Source of the DNA: a virus
Strand: one strand, 5' to 3'
DNA length: 31,580 nucleotides
Virus record (IMG/VR): IMGVR_UViG_3300020119_000409
Span: 1-31,580 of that record
The translations under genes were made by a program, and so were the position numbers. Positions 5,896 through 13,503 of the stretch are shown here, piece by piece (positions within the stretch are counted from its first letter, which is position 1; each line of letters starts with the position of its first letter). The notes below the pieces were generated by a model. That model was not told the DNA's origin and did not search any database. It saw only the letters and a program-made list of their open reading frames with translations.

Positions 5896-5969
5896 CTTTC
5901 CGAAAATCCCACTGTTACCTCATTCCTTACCGGATTGTCGTTAAATCAGGCAGCGGGATTTTCAGAAAG
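5896..5969 (-). repeat. 19-bp imperfect inverted repeat
   Basis: Arms 5896-5914 and 5951-5969 are complementary at 17 of 19 positions, with 36 nt between. Both mismatches are C-A on the + strand but become G-U pairs on the - strand, so a folded RNA would be transcribed leftward. It lies between two terminators in a gene-free stretch (5848-6063). Function is unknown. Confidence 0.5.
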
Positions 5970-5991
5970 ATAACTGCCATCAGTACTCCTT

Positions 5992-6016
5992 CCCCGGTCA
6001 CTTCCGGGGTTTTTTA
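5992..6016 (+). terminator. Intrinsic terminator
   Basis: Stem CCCCGG (5992-5997) with CCGGGG (6004-6009), loop TCACTT, followed by a run of T. First of two tandem terminators just before the lysis genes. Confidence 0.85.
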
Positions 6017-6022
6017 TTCCCG

Positions 6023-6049
6023 ATGCCCGCCACTGCGCGGGCATTTTTT
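6023..6049 (+). terminator. Intrinsic terminator, tandem with previous
   Basis: Stem ATGCCCGC (6023-6030) with GCGGGCAT (6037-6044), six-base loop, followed by six T. Together with the preceding terminator it should strictly block lysis gene expression without antitermination. Confidence 0.85.
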
Positions 6050-6063
6050 ATGGACCAAACAAA

Positions 6064-6411
6064 ATGCCACACAAATCTGGCGCATTCCTGGAGTGGCTGC
6101 GGCTGTTATTTTCCACCCCACATGAGGCATTAGATATCGCGCTTACTCTGGTTCTGGGTGAGCTGGGCCGCTGGTGTCTGGGTGGCGGAAAGTTCCGTGA
6201 ACGCCTGGGCGACCTGATTATTTGCCTGATGCTGTTTTATCTGGTCAGACCGTGGATACCAGTTATTCCGCCAGTGTTTGGTGTAAAGGTGTTGCCTGGC
6301 GCTGTGGCAATCGCCATCGCGCTGCTGGGTAGTCACGGCGTCGGTCAAATCCTCGCTTTCTACTTTAAAAAACGAACAGGCATTAGCCTGACAGGAGAAA
6401 AGAATGGGTAA
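6064..6411 (+). CDS. Phage holin
   Basis: The 115-residue membrane protein begins MPHKSGAFLEWL. It has hydrophobic segments at about residues 21-38, 48-66 and 72-100 and a charged C-terminus (FKKRTGISLTGEKNG). Holins of this type (phage holin family / lysis protein S, similar starts in P1 LydA-like and HK-type phages) assemble in the inner membrane and form holes at a set time so the endolysin can reach the peptidoglycan. It overlaps the endolysin gene by 8 nt. No alternate dual start like that of lambda S is evident. Confidence 0.85.
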   Translation: MPHKSGAFLEWLRLLFSTPHEALDIALTLVLGELGRWCLGGGKFRERLGDLIICLMLFYLVRPWIPVIPPVFGVKVLPGAVAIAIALLGSHGVGQILAFYFKKRTGISLTGEKNG

Positions 6412-6760
6412 TGTATCGCCGCATTTTAATCGCAGTGAATTTGCATGTAAGTGCGGCTGTGGCTTTACCGCGGTTGACGTCGAACTACTGGATGTTCTGG
6501 AAGATGCCCGCACGCACTTCGGTGCGGCCATCACACTGGATTGCGCCTGCCGCTGCGCGAAACACAATGCTGAAGTCGGCGGCGTTCCGGACAGTCAGCA
6601 CCTGCAGGGCATTGCCGCAGATATCAAAGTATCCGGTTATTCCCCGGCGGTCGTCGCTGATTACTTCGAGAGTCAGTACCCGAATAAATACGGTGTAGGG
6701 CGTTATAGCTCGTTCACACACATCGATGTTCGACCGAGTCCGGCGCGCTGGAACGGCTAA
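6404..6760 (+). CDS. Endolysin, peptidase M15A family
   Basis: The 118-residue protein has the M15A zinc-peptidase pattern: SEFACKCGCG at 11-20, zinc ligands H66 and D73 in SQHLQGIAADI, and H106/D108 in THIDVR. These enzymes cut peptide stems or cross-links of peptidoglycan. The protein lacks a signal peptide, so it depends on the upstream holin. ATG 6404 has GGAGAAAAG just upstream, inside the holin's last codons. It is a single-domain endolysin without a cell-wall binding domain, as is normal for Gram-negative hosts. Confidence 0.9.
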   Translation: MGNVSPHFNRSEFACKCGCGFTAVDVELLDVLEDARTHFGAAITLDCACRCAKHNAEVGGVPDSQHLQGIAADIKVSGYSPAVVADYFESQYPNKYGVGRYSSFTHIDVRPSPARWNG

Positions 6761-6782
6761 CGCTACCCACTTAAAAAATGAC

Positions 6783-6806
6783 AGCCTCGCAGAAGCGGGG
6801 CTTTTT
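6783..6806 (+). terminator. Terminator after lysis genes
   Basis: 8-bp stem AGCCTCGC/GCGGGGCT (one T-G pair), loop AGAA, then T-run. It ends the holin-endolysin pair and occupies the place where Rz/Rz1 spanin genes usually start. Confidence 0.85.
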
Positions 6807-6845
6807 ATTACCTAAAAACCAACAAACGAAACTAAGGAACTAACT

Positions 6846-7178
6846 ATGTACGCACTGAAACTGATCACTGTAACTTTCGACGGTCGCCAGGTTGAGACCT
6901 CTCACATTCTGGGTAAATGGTATCGCCTTGAAATGCCTCCGGAGGGTGTGCCGGTAGACGTTATTGCGCGTGTTGAATATTCCAACGATGTGGGCGATAT
7001 CCCATGCTTCGATATTTGCCGCACTGATGAGGCATATATCACGCTACTGACCGGTGAAACCGTTCGCCATGTTGTCCGTGGTGATGCTCAGAAGCGCTCC
7101 GAATTGGCCGCGAAGCTCAAAAAGGAAGTGGAATCCCAGCCCCAACCGAAGAGCTCGATCCCTGCGCTTTCCCGATAG
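6846..7178 (+). CDS. Hypothetical phage protein (110 aa)
   Basis: ATG 6846 follows AAGGAAC at about 6834. The product begins MYALKLITVTFDGRQVETSHILGK, looks beta-rich and ends in a charged helix and a Pro/Gln/Ser tail (QPQPKSS). It has no transmembrane segment or lipobox, so it is not a spanin. I do not recognise the family. It lies between the lysis genes and the metallopeptidase. Confidence 0.65.
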   Translation: MYALKLITVTFDGRQVETSHILGKWYRLEMPPEGVPVDVIARVEYSNDVGDIPCFDICRTDEAYITLLTGETVRHVVRGDAQKRSELAAKLKKEVESQPQPKSSIPALSR

Positions 7179-7233
7179 TCACTACAGAGCGTCATTCCGA
7201 TGGCGCTCGATAATGATTACTGAGGGCGAAAAT

Positions 7234-7872
7234 ATGTTAAGTGGCGATAACCCACGGCCATTTCCGCCAGTTAATTTTATCAATTCTGATAACTGGCTTC
7301 CTTACACGCGGCTAATACCGGCCAGTGAGGTTTGGGAGTGGGTAAGCAATCAAATTCTTAGCGATGCCGGAGGCATTCATAACCCTGACCACATCCACCT
7401 GATTGATGCCGATCTCTGTTTTATGTGGGCGTCAGACTCGTTCGCGAAAAAGGGGCGTGTGGTGCTCGGTCAGGCTGAACAGGTAATGCTGCGCGCCGGT
7501 GGCTGGCAGAAGGCCAGAATGGAACAGCAGATGTATGAATGGTTCGGGCGTATCCCGAAGTTCATCATCACGCTGGCAGCCGACTACTGCTCGCAGTGCA
7601 ACGATCTGGAATTCTGCGCATTGGTAGAGCATGAGCTTTATCACATCGCTCAGGCCACTGATGAATTTGGCGCGCCGAAATTTAATCGAGATACCGGCAT
7701 GCCTACACTGACGTTGCGCGGCCATGATGTGGAAGAATTTGTAGGTGTTGTACGGCGCTACGGTGCCAGCACAGAAGTACAGGAGCTCATTGATGCTGCG
7801 AGTTCACCGGCAGAGGTATCCCATATTAATGTCGCCAGGGCATGCGGAACATGCATGTTAAAGATAGTCTAA
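7234..7872 (+). CDS. Putative phage metallopeptidase
   Basis: The 212-residue product contains HELYH at 133-137 (HExxH zinc-protease signature) within ALVEHELYHIAQ, preceded by a Cys-rich patch YCSQCNDLEFC. This matches the family of putative phage metallopeptidases often encoded just before the terminase genes. The substrate is unknown; processing of a structural or host protein is possible. ATG 7234 is chosen because GAGGG (7222-7226) sits at ideal distance. ATG 7213 in the same frame is an alternative. Confidence 0.8.
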   Translation: MLSGDNPRPFPPVNFINSDNWLPYTRLIPASEVWEWVSNQILSDAGGIHNPDHIHLIDADLCFMWASDSFAKKGRVVLGQAEQVMLRAGGWQKARMEQQMYEWFGRIPKFIITLAADYCSQCNDLEFCALVEHELYHIAQATDEFGAPKFNRDTGMPTLTLRGHDVEEFVGVVRRYGASTEVQELIDAASSPAEVSHINVARACGTCMLKIV

Positions 7873-7902
7873 TTTTTGGACAGGTTTGGACGAGGTTAAT
7901 AA

Positions 7903-8382
7903 ATGGCCGCTCTTAAATCAGAGGTGAAAGCCTTTATCGTTCAGATGGTTGCTTGCTATGACTCCCCCTACCAGGTGATGGAGTCCGTCCAAAAAGAGTT
8001 TGGGATAGCAATCACAAGACAGCAGGTTGAATCCCATGATCCGACAAAGGTCAGTGGGCGAGGATTAGCAAAAAAGTGGGTTGATATGTTTCATCTGGTC
8101 CGAGAGCGATTCCAGACAGAAACCAGCGATATACCGATTGCGAACAAAGCCTATCGACTACGGGTGCTTAACCGCATGTCGCTGAGGGCCGAGGAAATGA
8201 AAAACCTTGGCATGACCGCGCAATTCCTCGAGCAGGCTGCAAAGGAGTGTGGTGACGCTTTCACGAACAGGCAGAAGCTTGAGCATTCTGGTCCGGGTGG
8301 TGGCGCGATTGAAACGATCACCATGAACAAAGAGGACTATAAGGCTGCCCGGCAGGAGATGATGGAGGATGACGACTGCTGA
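7903..8382 (+). CDS. Terminase small subunit (DUF2280)
   Basis: The 159-residue product matches DUF2280: an N-terminal helical DNA-binding half (LKSEVKAFIVQMVACYDSPYQVMESV) and a conserved middle with IANKAYRLRVLNRM. Small terminase subunits recognise the packaging start site and form rings that regulate the large subunit. It overlaps the large-subunit gene by 14 nt, as expected for stoichiometric coupling. Confidence 0.88.
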   Translation: MAALKSEVKAFIVQMVACYDSPYQVMESVQKEFGIAITRQQVESHDPTKVSGRGLAKKWVDMFHLVRERFQTETSDIPIANKAYRLRVLNRMSLRAEEMKNLGMTAQFLEQAAKECGDAFTNRQKLEHSGPGGGAIETITMNKEDYKAARQEMMEDDDC

Positions 8383-9838
8383 GCAAAAGGCATTCGCACG
8401 CAAAGTAGAGTGCGAAGAAGACGGCATGTATTTTGCCCGCTATTTTTTCAAGCAACGCACTGGCGGAAAGATGATTGTCGCCCCTCATCATAAGGTGATC
8501 CAGAAAACACTGGATCGCGTCATTGATGGTGAAATTCAGCGCCTGATCATTAACGTTCCGCCCGGGTACACAAAAACCGAACTGGCAACGATAAATATGA
8601 TGGGGCGCGGCCTCGCACTTAACCGCCGCGCTCGATTTATGCACCTGTCTTACTCGCACAATCTGGCATTGCTCAACTCATCTACCGCACGCAGCATGAT
8701 TAAGTCACAGGCTTTTCAGTCTATGTGGCCCATGTCACTGCGAGATGACGCTGATAGCAAAGCCATGTGGTGGACAGAGCATGGGGGCGGAGTTTACGCA
8801 TCCTCAGCCGCCGGACAAGTTACGGGTTTCCGTGCCGGACATATGGAGCCGGGCTGGCAGGGGGCGCTAATCATCGATGACCCGGTTAAGCCTGATGATG
8901 CTTATTCGGAAATCGTCCGTGACGGGGTAAACAACCGATTTAACGAAACAATCAAATCCCGACTGGCCGTCGAGACAACGCCGATGATTGTGATCATGCA
9001 GCGTATCCATTATCACGATCTCAGCGGCTATTTATTGCGGGGTGGTTCAGGGGAAAAATGGCATCACCTAAATCTCCCGGTGATTATCGATAACTCCCTG
9101 GAGTATCCGGCAGAGAACACCCACGGCATTCAGATCGAACATGGCTTGCCTGATGGCTGGCTCTGGCCATTCAAGCACAACGAATCACACCGCACATCCT
9201 TGTTTGCTCATCGGCGCACCGCTGAGGCGCAGTACATGCAGAACCCGCGGCGCTTTAATGCTGAGGGCGCCCTATGGAATGAGGCGATTATCACTGCCGC
9301 CAAAGACCGGCGGCCGTGGGTGGACCTGAAGCGAACGGTAGTTGGTGTGGACCCGGCGGTGACAAACGAAGAGGGTAGCGACAGCACCGGTATAGTTGTT
9401 TGCAGCGAATACGGCGGCGGCAATGCGCGCGGTTATTCGGTTGATGCTGATTACTCCGGAAAATATAGCCCCAGCGGTTGGGCGCAAAAAGTCATTCAGG
9501 CTGTGGATATTCATGATGCTGACGCTGTTGTAGTCGAAGTAAACCAGGGCGGCGATATGGTTGAATCCACGCTCAGAAACTCGGGTTATGAGGGGCGCGT
9601 TATTCAGGTCAGAGCGTCAAAAGGTAAGTTCGCCCGAGCTGAGCCCATCGTGGCACTTTACGAACTGGGCAAGGTGAAGCACGGCGGCGGCCTTTACGAA
9701 CTGGAGAATCAGCAGCTGGAATACGTACCGGCCACTTCGAAAAAATCACCTGACCGCATTGATGCCCTTGTCTGGGCGATGTCAGAACTCCACCAGCCGC
9801 AAACCTTCAACCTCTCTGATTTTGATTTCGACGATTAA
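8369..9838 (+). CDS. Terminase large subunit
   Basis: The 489-residue packaging motor has the Walker A variant VPPGYTKTE (about 63-71) and Walker B ALIIDDP (about 166-172). The nuclease domain begins VVGVDPAVTNEEG (about 325), with later acidic residues in ADAVVVEVNQGGD and a terminal DRIDALVWA motif. It cuts concatemeric DNA and pumps it into the prohead through the portal encoded next. No intein or truncation is seen. Confidence 0.95.
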   Translation: MTTAEQKAFARKVECEEDGMYFARYFFKQRTGGKMIVAPHHKVIQKTLDRVIDGEIQRLIINVPPGYTKTELATINMMGRGLALNRRARFMHLSYSHNLALLNSSTARSMIKSQAFQSMWPMSLRDDADSKAMWWTEHGGGVYASSAAGQVTGFRAGHMEPGWQGALIIDDPVKPDDAYSEIVRDGVNNRFNETIKSRLAVETTPMIVIMQRIHYHDLSGYLLRGGSGEKWHHLNLPVIIDNSLEYPAENTHGIQIEHGLPDGWLWPFKHNESHRTSLFAHRRTAEAQYMQNPRRFNAEGALWNEAIITAAKDRRPWVDLKRTVVGVDPAVTNEEGSDSTGIVVCSEYGGGNARGYSVDADYSGKYSPSGWAQKVIQAVDIHDADAVVVEVNQGGDMVESTLRNSGYEGRVIQVRASKGKFARAEPIVALYELGKVKHGGGLYELENQQLEYVPATSKKSPDRIDALVWAMSELHQPQTFNLSDFDFDD

Positions 9839-9846
9839 GGATCATC

Positions 9847-11139
9847 ATGGCTTTTAAATTCTGGCGCTGGGGTAGTAGCACTCCACCAGCAGGCTTTTCG
9901 CCACCCGCTGGAGTGTCTCCTGAAACCAGTGATGCACTGGGCGCAGTTATCACCCCGCAGGAAATGTATGACAACGGCGGAATCTCGGCGCGCATTGTGG
10001 ATGTGCTGGCGGAAGAAATGACCCGCGCTGGGTTTGAGCTTTCTGATATCTCTGATGCCATGAAAAAGCAGTCAGATCAGGTGATGAAAAATATCGGGTT
10101 TGAAGATGTCCTTACCCGCGCCATCCGAGAGGCAAGCATTTCAGGCGGGGCCATTATCTTTTTTGGCATCTCAGGATCAGCCGATCAGCGCGCCCCGGCC
10201 CCAGTGACAGGCGAGGTCATTTTTTGTCGCGTGGTGGGTAAAGAAAGTATTGCGGTGCAGGACCGATACGGCAAAGAGAATTTGGCAAAAATAGGCCAGC
10301 CAAAAATCTTGCAGCTCAATTTCGCCGATGGGAGCTCTCTGGATGTTCACGAATCTCGGTGCGCGTTTTTCTACGGAGCGCCAGCGTCAGAGTCAAAGCG
10401 CCAGCAGAACGAGGGTTGGGGCAATTCGCTAATCGATACCTGCAGGGATTCCATCAACAACTACGAAAGCGGGCTGAAATGGGCAAACCGCATTATTGAG
10501 CGCAATCACCAGGGTGTGCTCAAGTCACCCGACCTCGGGAAGAACATTAAGGACAAGGCCGGGCGCGCACTGATGATGAAGCGCCTCATGAAGCTGGATA
10601 TGTTCCGCGGCCCCACCAACACACTGGCGATCGACAAAGAGGAGGAATACGAGATCAAGGCGGTTGCCCTGACCGGCACAAAGGACATCCTCGATAAAAA
10701 CAAGGAAGCCCTGTCCGCCGATTCCGGCATTCCTCAGCTCGTACTCTTTGGCGATCAGCCAAGCGGCATGAACGCCACTGGCAGTGTATCGCTGGAAATC
10801 TGGTACGGGCGGGTAGGTCAGGCGCAGCGAACGCAATGCGCACCGGCCATATCAAAGCTGGTGGAATTCCAGACCGGCACAAAGCCAGAGATAACGTTTA
10901 ACCCACTTCACGTTGCATCTGATAAAGAGCAGGCCGACACGCGCAAAGTTAATGCGGAGGCCGACAAAATCTACTGGGAGTGCGACAGCGTTTCTTCTGG
11001 CGAGCTGCGAAAAAAAGTGGCTGATTATTACGGGGTTGATCCCCGCGTGCAGGTGAACAATGGCGGAGACGAAAAAGACCAAACAACCGAAGCAGGGAAA
11101 GAAAAGCAAAAAGGAGGCGACCCGCTGGCTATATCCTGA
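9847..11139 (+). CDS. Portal protein (DUF1073 / gp6-like)
   Basis: The 430-residue product matches the DUF1073 portal family, with the conserved start region TPQEMYDNGGISARIVDVLAEEMTRAGFEL and a middle segment IIERNHQGVLKSPDLG. Twelve copies normally form the portal ring at the capsid vertex, through which DNA enters and leaves. The C-terminus is charged and low-complexity (EKDQTTEAGKEKQKGG) and overlaps the next gene by 80 nt. Some databases give this family an anti-CBASS name; I see no reason to assign that activity here. Confidence 0.9.
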   Translation: MAFKFWRWGSSTPPAGFSPPAGVSPETSDALGAVITPQEMYDNGGISARIVDVLAEEMTRAGFELSDISDAMKKQSDQVMKNIGFEDVLTRAIREASISGGAIIFFGISGSADQRAPAPVTGEVIFCRVVGKESIAVQDRYGKENLAKIGQPKILQLNFADGSSLDVHESRCAFFYGAPASESKRQQNEGWGNSLIDTCRDSINNYESGLKWANRIIERNHQGVLKSPDLGKNIKDKAGRALMMKRLMKLDMFRGPTNTLAIDKEEEYEIKAVALTGTKDILDKNKEALSADSGIPQLVLFGDQPSGMNATGSVSLEIWYGRVGQAQRTQCAPAISKLVEFQTGTKPEITFNPLHVASDKEQADTRKVNAEADKIYWECDSVSSGELRKKVADYYGVDPRVQVNNGGDEKDQTTEAGKEKQKGGDPLAIS

Positions 11140-11893
11140 GAGCGTTAATATTGATTATCAGTCGGTGCTGTTCAGCAGCCTCGATGACTGGTTCAAGAAA
11201 ATTAATGAGCAGCTTTCTCAAGCCCAGATCCCCCTGGATTTTTTATCTTCCATCTCCACGCTTTCATATCTCTCCGCCAACTTTGGCGCAGATGCCATTA
11301 ACGAACTTGCCGGTTTCTTCAAGCAGGTAGCCATTACCAACGATGGTTACTGGGTGAAGATGGTCAAAATCGGCACCAATACCGATCTGGCCCCGGCGGA
11401 AGTGAATTATGCGCCGGGTGATTCGGTCATTATCGGTGACACCACCGGTATCGATGTTTACCGATCGGAACCATGGCTGCGAGAAATGCAGACCACCTGG
11501 GTACAGGAAAACACCCAGCTCATAAAGTCCATTCCCAAACAGCATCTCGATGATGTGGCAAAGATCACCCAGCAAGCCGTCGATGAAGGCTGGCGCATTG
11601 AGAAGCTGAGAAAAGCCATTCAGGACCGGTTCCACATCCCTGAAAACCGCGCAGTGCTAATTGCTACCGACCAGACGGGGAAAGCCAACAGCGCTGTCTC
11701 TATGCAGCGCATGCGCGATTACGGGATCCGGAAATATAAATGGCGTGGAGCCATGGACTCCCGCGAGAGAAAAGAGCACGTGGATCGCGAAGGGGAAGAA
11801 TTTGATATTGACCATCCGCCAGAAGATGGGCCGCCGGGATATCCAATACGGTGCCGCTGCTGGCCGGAGCCTGTTTGGGATATTGCAGCATGA
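11060..11893 (+). CDS. Head morphogenesis protein (SPP1 gp7 / Mu F-like)
   Basis: The 277-residue protein has a very basic start (KKTKQPKQGKKSKK) and the SPP1 gp7/Mu gpF domain at its C-terminus: RMRDYGIRKYKWRGAMDSRER, an HVDREGEEF segment and the terminal PPGYPIRCRCWPEP. These minor head proteins bind the portal and are injected or retained in the capsid. ATG 11060 has AGGTGA at good spacing, which supports an unusually long (80 nt) overlap with the portal gene in another frame. Confidence 0.88.
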   Translation: MAETKKTKQPKQGKKSKKEATRWLYPESVNIDYQSVLFSSLDDWFKKINEQLSQAQIPLDFLSSISTLSYLSANFGADAINELAGFFKQVAITNDGYWVKMVKIGTNTDLAPAEVNYAPGDSVIIGDTTGIDVYRSEPWLREMQTTWVQENTQLIKSIPKQHLDDVAKITQQAVDEGWRIEKLRKAIQDRFHIPENRAVLIATDQTGKANSAVSMQRMRDYGIRKYKWRGAMDSRERKEHVDREGEEFDIDHPPEDGPPGYPIRCRCWPEPVWDIAA

Positions 11894-12999
11894 CAGAGAC
11901 GATTCTATTTAACGATCGCTCGACGATTCGAGCGACCAGGACGCCAGAAGGATTCCTGATCGACACGCCAATTGTGGGGCGCGTGGGCATCCAGAATTAC
12001 CTGCAGGAGGACGGCTCCACATTACGCCTTCTGCGCCCGCCTGATGAGGTGTTTTCCAAAGACTCACTGGAGAGCATGCAAGGTAAGCCGATCACCATGG
12101 GGCATACGTTCGTCAGTGTGGAGAACGCACGACAGGCGACGATCGGCGCGACATCCTCCGCGGGATTTCGGGACGGTAATTTTGTCAGAACGAAAATCTC
12201 AATTTTTGTTGGCGATGCCATTGAGTCAATCCTTTCCGGAGACACGCAGGAATTATCCCTTGGCTACGGAGCGGTAATACACCCAACCCCTGGCTGGTGG
12301 AACGATCAGACTCTGGAAATTATCTGGAAGAGTGATTCGCCATCACTCCCGGCCAACCTCCCGATTGCTGACTGGCAGGAATTTGATGCTGTTCAGCGAG
12401 ATATCCGCATTAACCATCTGGCAGTTGTTCAGCGCGCCCGCGCGGGACGAGCAGCCCGCTTAAACGTAGACGAGGACGATATGACCTTAGTGAAAGTAAA
12501 AATCGGCGATGCCGAACATGAAGTGCCGGTAGCAGTAAAAACGCAGCTGGATGCACTGCAGGACGCACTTACCCAGGAGCGCAGTAAGAAATCGACCAAT
12601 GAAGCAGCGTTACAGGGGTTGCAGGCCAAAATCGACCAACAGCAAGCCTTGATTGATGGTTTTGGTCAGGAAAAGGAAAGCCTGAAAAAAACGTGGCAGG
12701 CAGAAAATAAAATCCGCGCCGAACTGGAAGTATCAGCCAAACAATTCGGTGTTGCCTGTGACTCTCTCAGCAATAAAGAGATCAAGCTGGAAATGCTCAA
12801 GCGCGCCGGTGCGGGTGATCTGTCCGAAAAGCCTGATGCTTACATTGATGCAGCTTTTGACCTGCGTAAGCCGATGTTTGGTGCTGATGCGGCTGCGTAT
12901 GGCATTGGCGATGGCTTTGGCGGTGGCATGCGCACAATGAGCGGCGCAGATCCTCTGGATGTGGCTTACCAGAATTCTTATACAGCGAAACAGGAGTAA
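11890..12999 (+). CDS. DUF2213 prohead protease-scaffold fusion
   Basis: ATG 11890 overlaps the previous stop (ATGA), giving 369 residues. The N-terminal 170 residues match DUF2213, a capsid maturation protease-like fold, with candidate catalytic H72 in MGHT and S123 in QELSLGYGA. The remainder is a long coiled coil (LQAKIDQQQALIDGFGQEK) typical of scaffolding domains, and a Gly-rich C-terminus. The protein is probably an autoprocessed protease carrying the internal scaffold. The catalytic roles are inferred from similarity to herpes-type phage proteases. Confidence 0.85.
   Translation: MTETILFNDRSTIRATRTPEGFLIDTPIVGRVGIQNYLQEDGSTLRLLRPPDEVFSKDSLESMQGKPITMGHTFVSVENARQATIGATSSAGFRDGNFVRTKISIFVGDAIESILSGDTQELSLGYGAVIHPTPGWWNDQTLEIIWKSDSPSLPANLPIADWQEFDAVQRDIRINHLAVVQRARAGRAARLNVDEDDMTLVKVKIGDAEHEVPVAVKTQLDALQDALTQERSKKSTNEAALQGLQAKIDQQQALIDGFGQEKESLKKTWQAENKIRAELEVSAKQFGVACDSLSNKEIKLEMLKRAGAGDLSEKPDAYIDAAFDLRKPMFGADAAAYGIGDGFGGGMRTMSGADPLDVAYQNSYTAKQE
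12481..12999 (+). CDS. Nested scaffold protein from internal start (predicted)
   Basis: Inside the protease gene, in the same frame, ATG 12481 is preceded by GAGGAC at 12472-12477, an ideal ribosome-binding site. The product would be 172 residues beginning MTLVKVKIGDAEHEVPV and containing the coiled-coil scaffold part only. Lambda C/Nu3 uses the same design, in which a protease-scaffold fusion and a free scaffold share one C-terminus. The start is a prediction from sequence; no other evidence is visible. Confidence 0.55.
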   Translation: MTLVKVKIGDAEHEVPVAVKTQLDALQDALTQERSKKSTNEAALQGLQAKIDQQQALIDGFGQEKESLKKTWQAENKIRAELEVSAKQFGVACDSLSNKEIKLEMLKRAGAGDLSEKPDAYIDAAFDLRKPMFGADAAAYGIGDGFGGGMRTMSGADPLDVAYQNSYTAKQE

Positions 13000-13002
13000 A
13001 AA

Positions 13003-13494
13003 ATGACCATGAAAGTTGATTACACGTTCGCGCCAACGCGCGCACGTCCGGGCATGGCATATGGTCAGTACAACCAGATCGCCACGTATAGCACTGGCGC
13101 AAATGGCGTCAAATCCGGCGCAGTCGTCAGTTATGCCGATGGCGCCGTTACGAATGGCGGGGCTATTCCTGCGGGAATCGTTGTTGACTCTGTATCACTG
13201 CTGGGTCTTGGATTTGCAGATCAGTATGTGAATTCCTGCTGTTCCGTCCTGGAGCAAGGTAAGGCGTGGGCGCTAACGAAGGACGGAAAGACTTTCGCTA
13301 TCAACGATCCCGTTTCCTATGACCCGCTAACCGGAGAGCTTGATCCCGCCGGGACGGAGATTTCTGGCTGGGTCGTCGTCGGTGGAACGCATGACAATCG
13401 CACGCTTGTGCAGGTCATCCCGATGCGCAAGACAGATACCGCCCCAGCGCAGTCACTACAGGGCGCTAAAAAGCCTTCAGATAAAACCGAGTAA
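13003..13494 (+). CDS. Structural cement (decoration) protein
   Basis: The 163-residue product begins MTMKVDYTFAPTRARPGMAYG and is Gly/Ala/Val-rich with beta-type segments (FAINDPVSYDPLTGELDP). This matches the Gp24-like structural cement family encoded between protease and capsid genes in this type of phage. Such proteins bind the expanded capsid surface and stabilise it. The last 20 residues are polar and probably flexible. A second in-frame ATG follows two codons after the first. Confidence 0.8.
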   Translation: MTMKVDYTFAPTRARPGMAYGQYNQIATYSTGANGVKSGAVVSYADGAVTNGGAIPAGIVVDSVSLLGLGFADQYVNSCCSVLEQGKAWALTKDGKTFAINDPVSYDPLTGELDPAGTEISGWVVVGGTHDNRTLVQVIPMRKTDTAPAQSLQGAKKPSDKTE

Positions 13495-13503
13495 GGAAGC
13501 ATC

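Noticed and set aside
7876-7896. Direct repeat TTGGAC spaced 10 bp before the small terminase gene, considered as an integrase or packaging site
   Set aside because: Only two short copies, and the word is not the same as the GTCCGAA repeats near the attachment site; chance is likely.
9847-11139. Anti-CBASS function suggested by database names for the DUF1073 family
   Set aside because: The position between terminase and Mu-F-like gene and the full-length portal pattern identify a portal; no separate Acb1-type phosphodiesterase domain or paired HxT motifs are visible.
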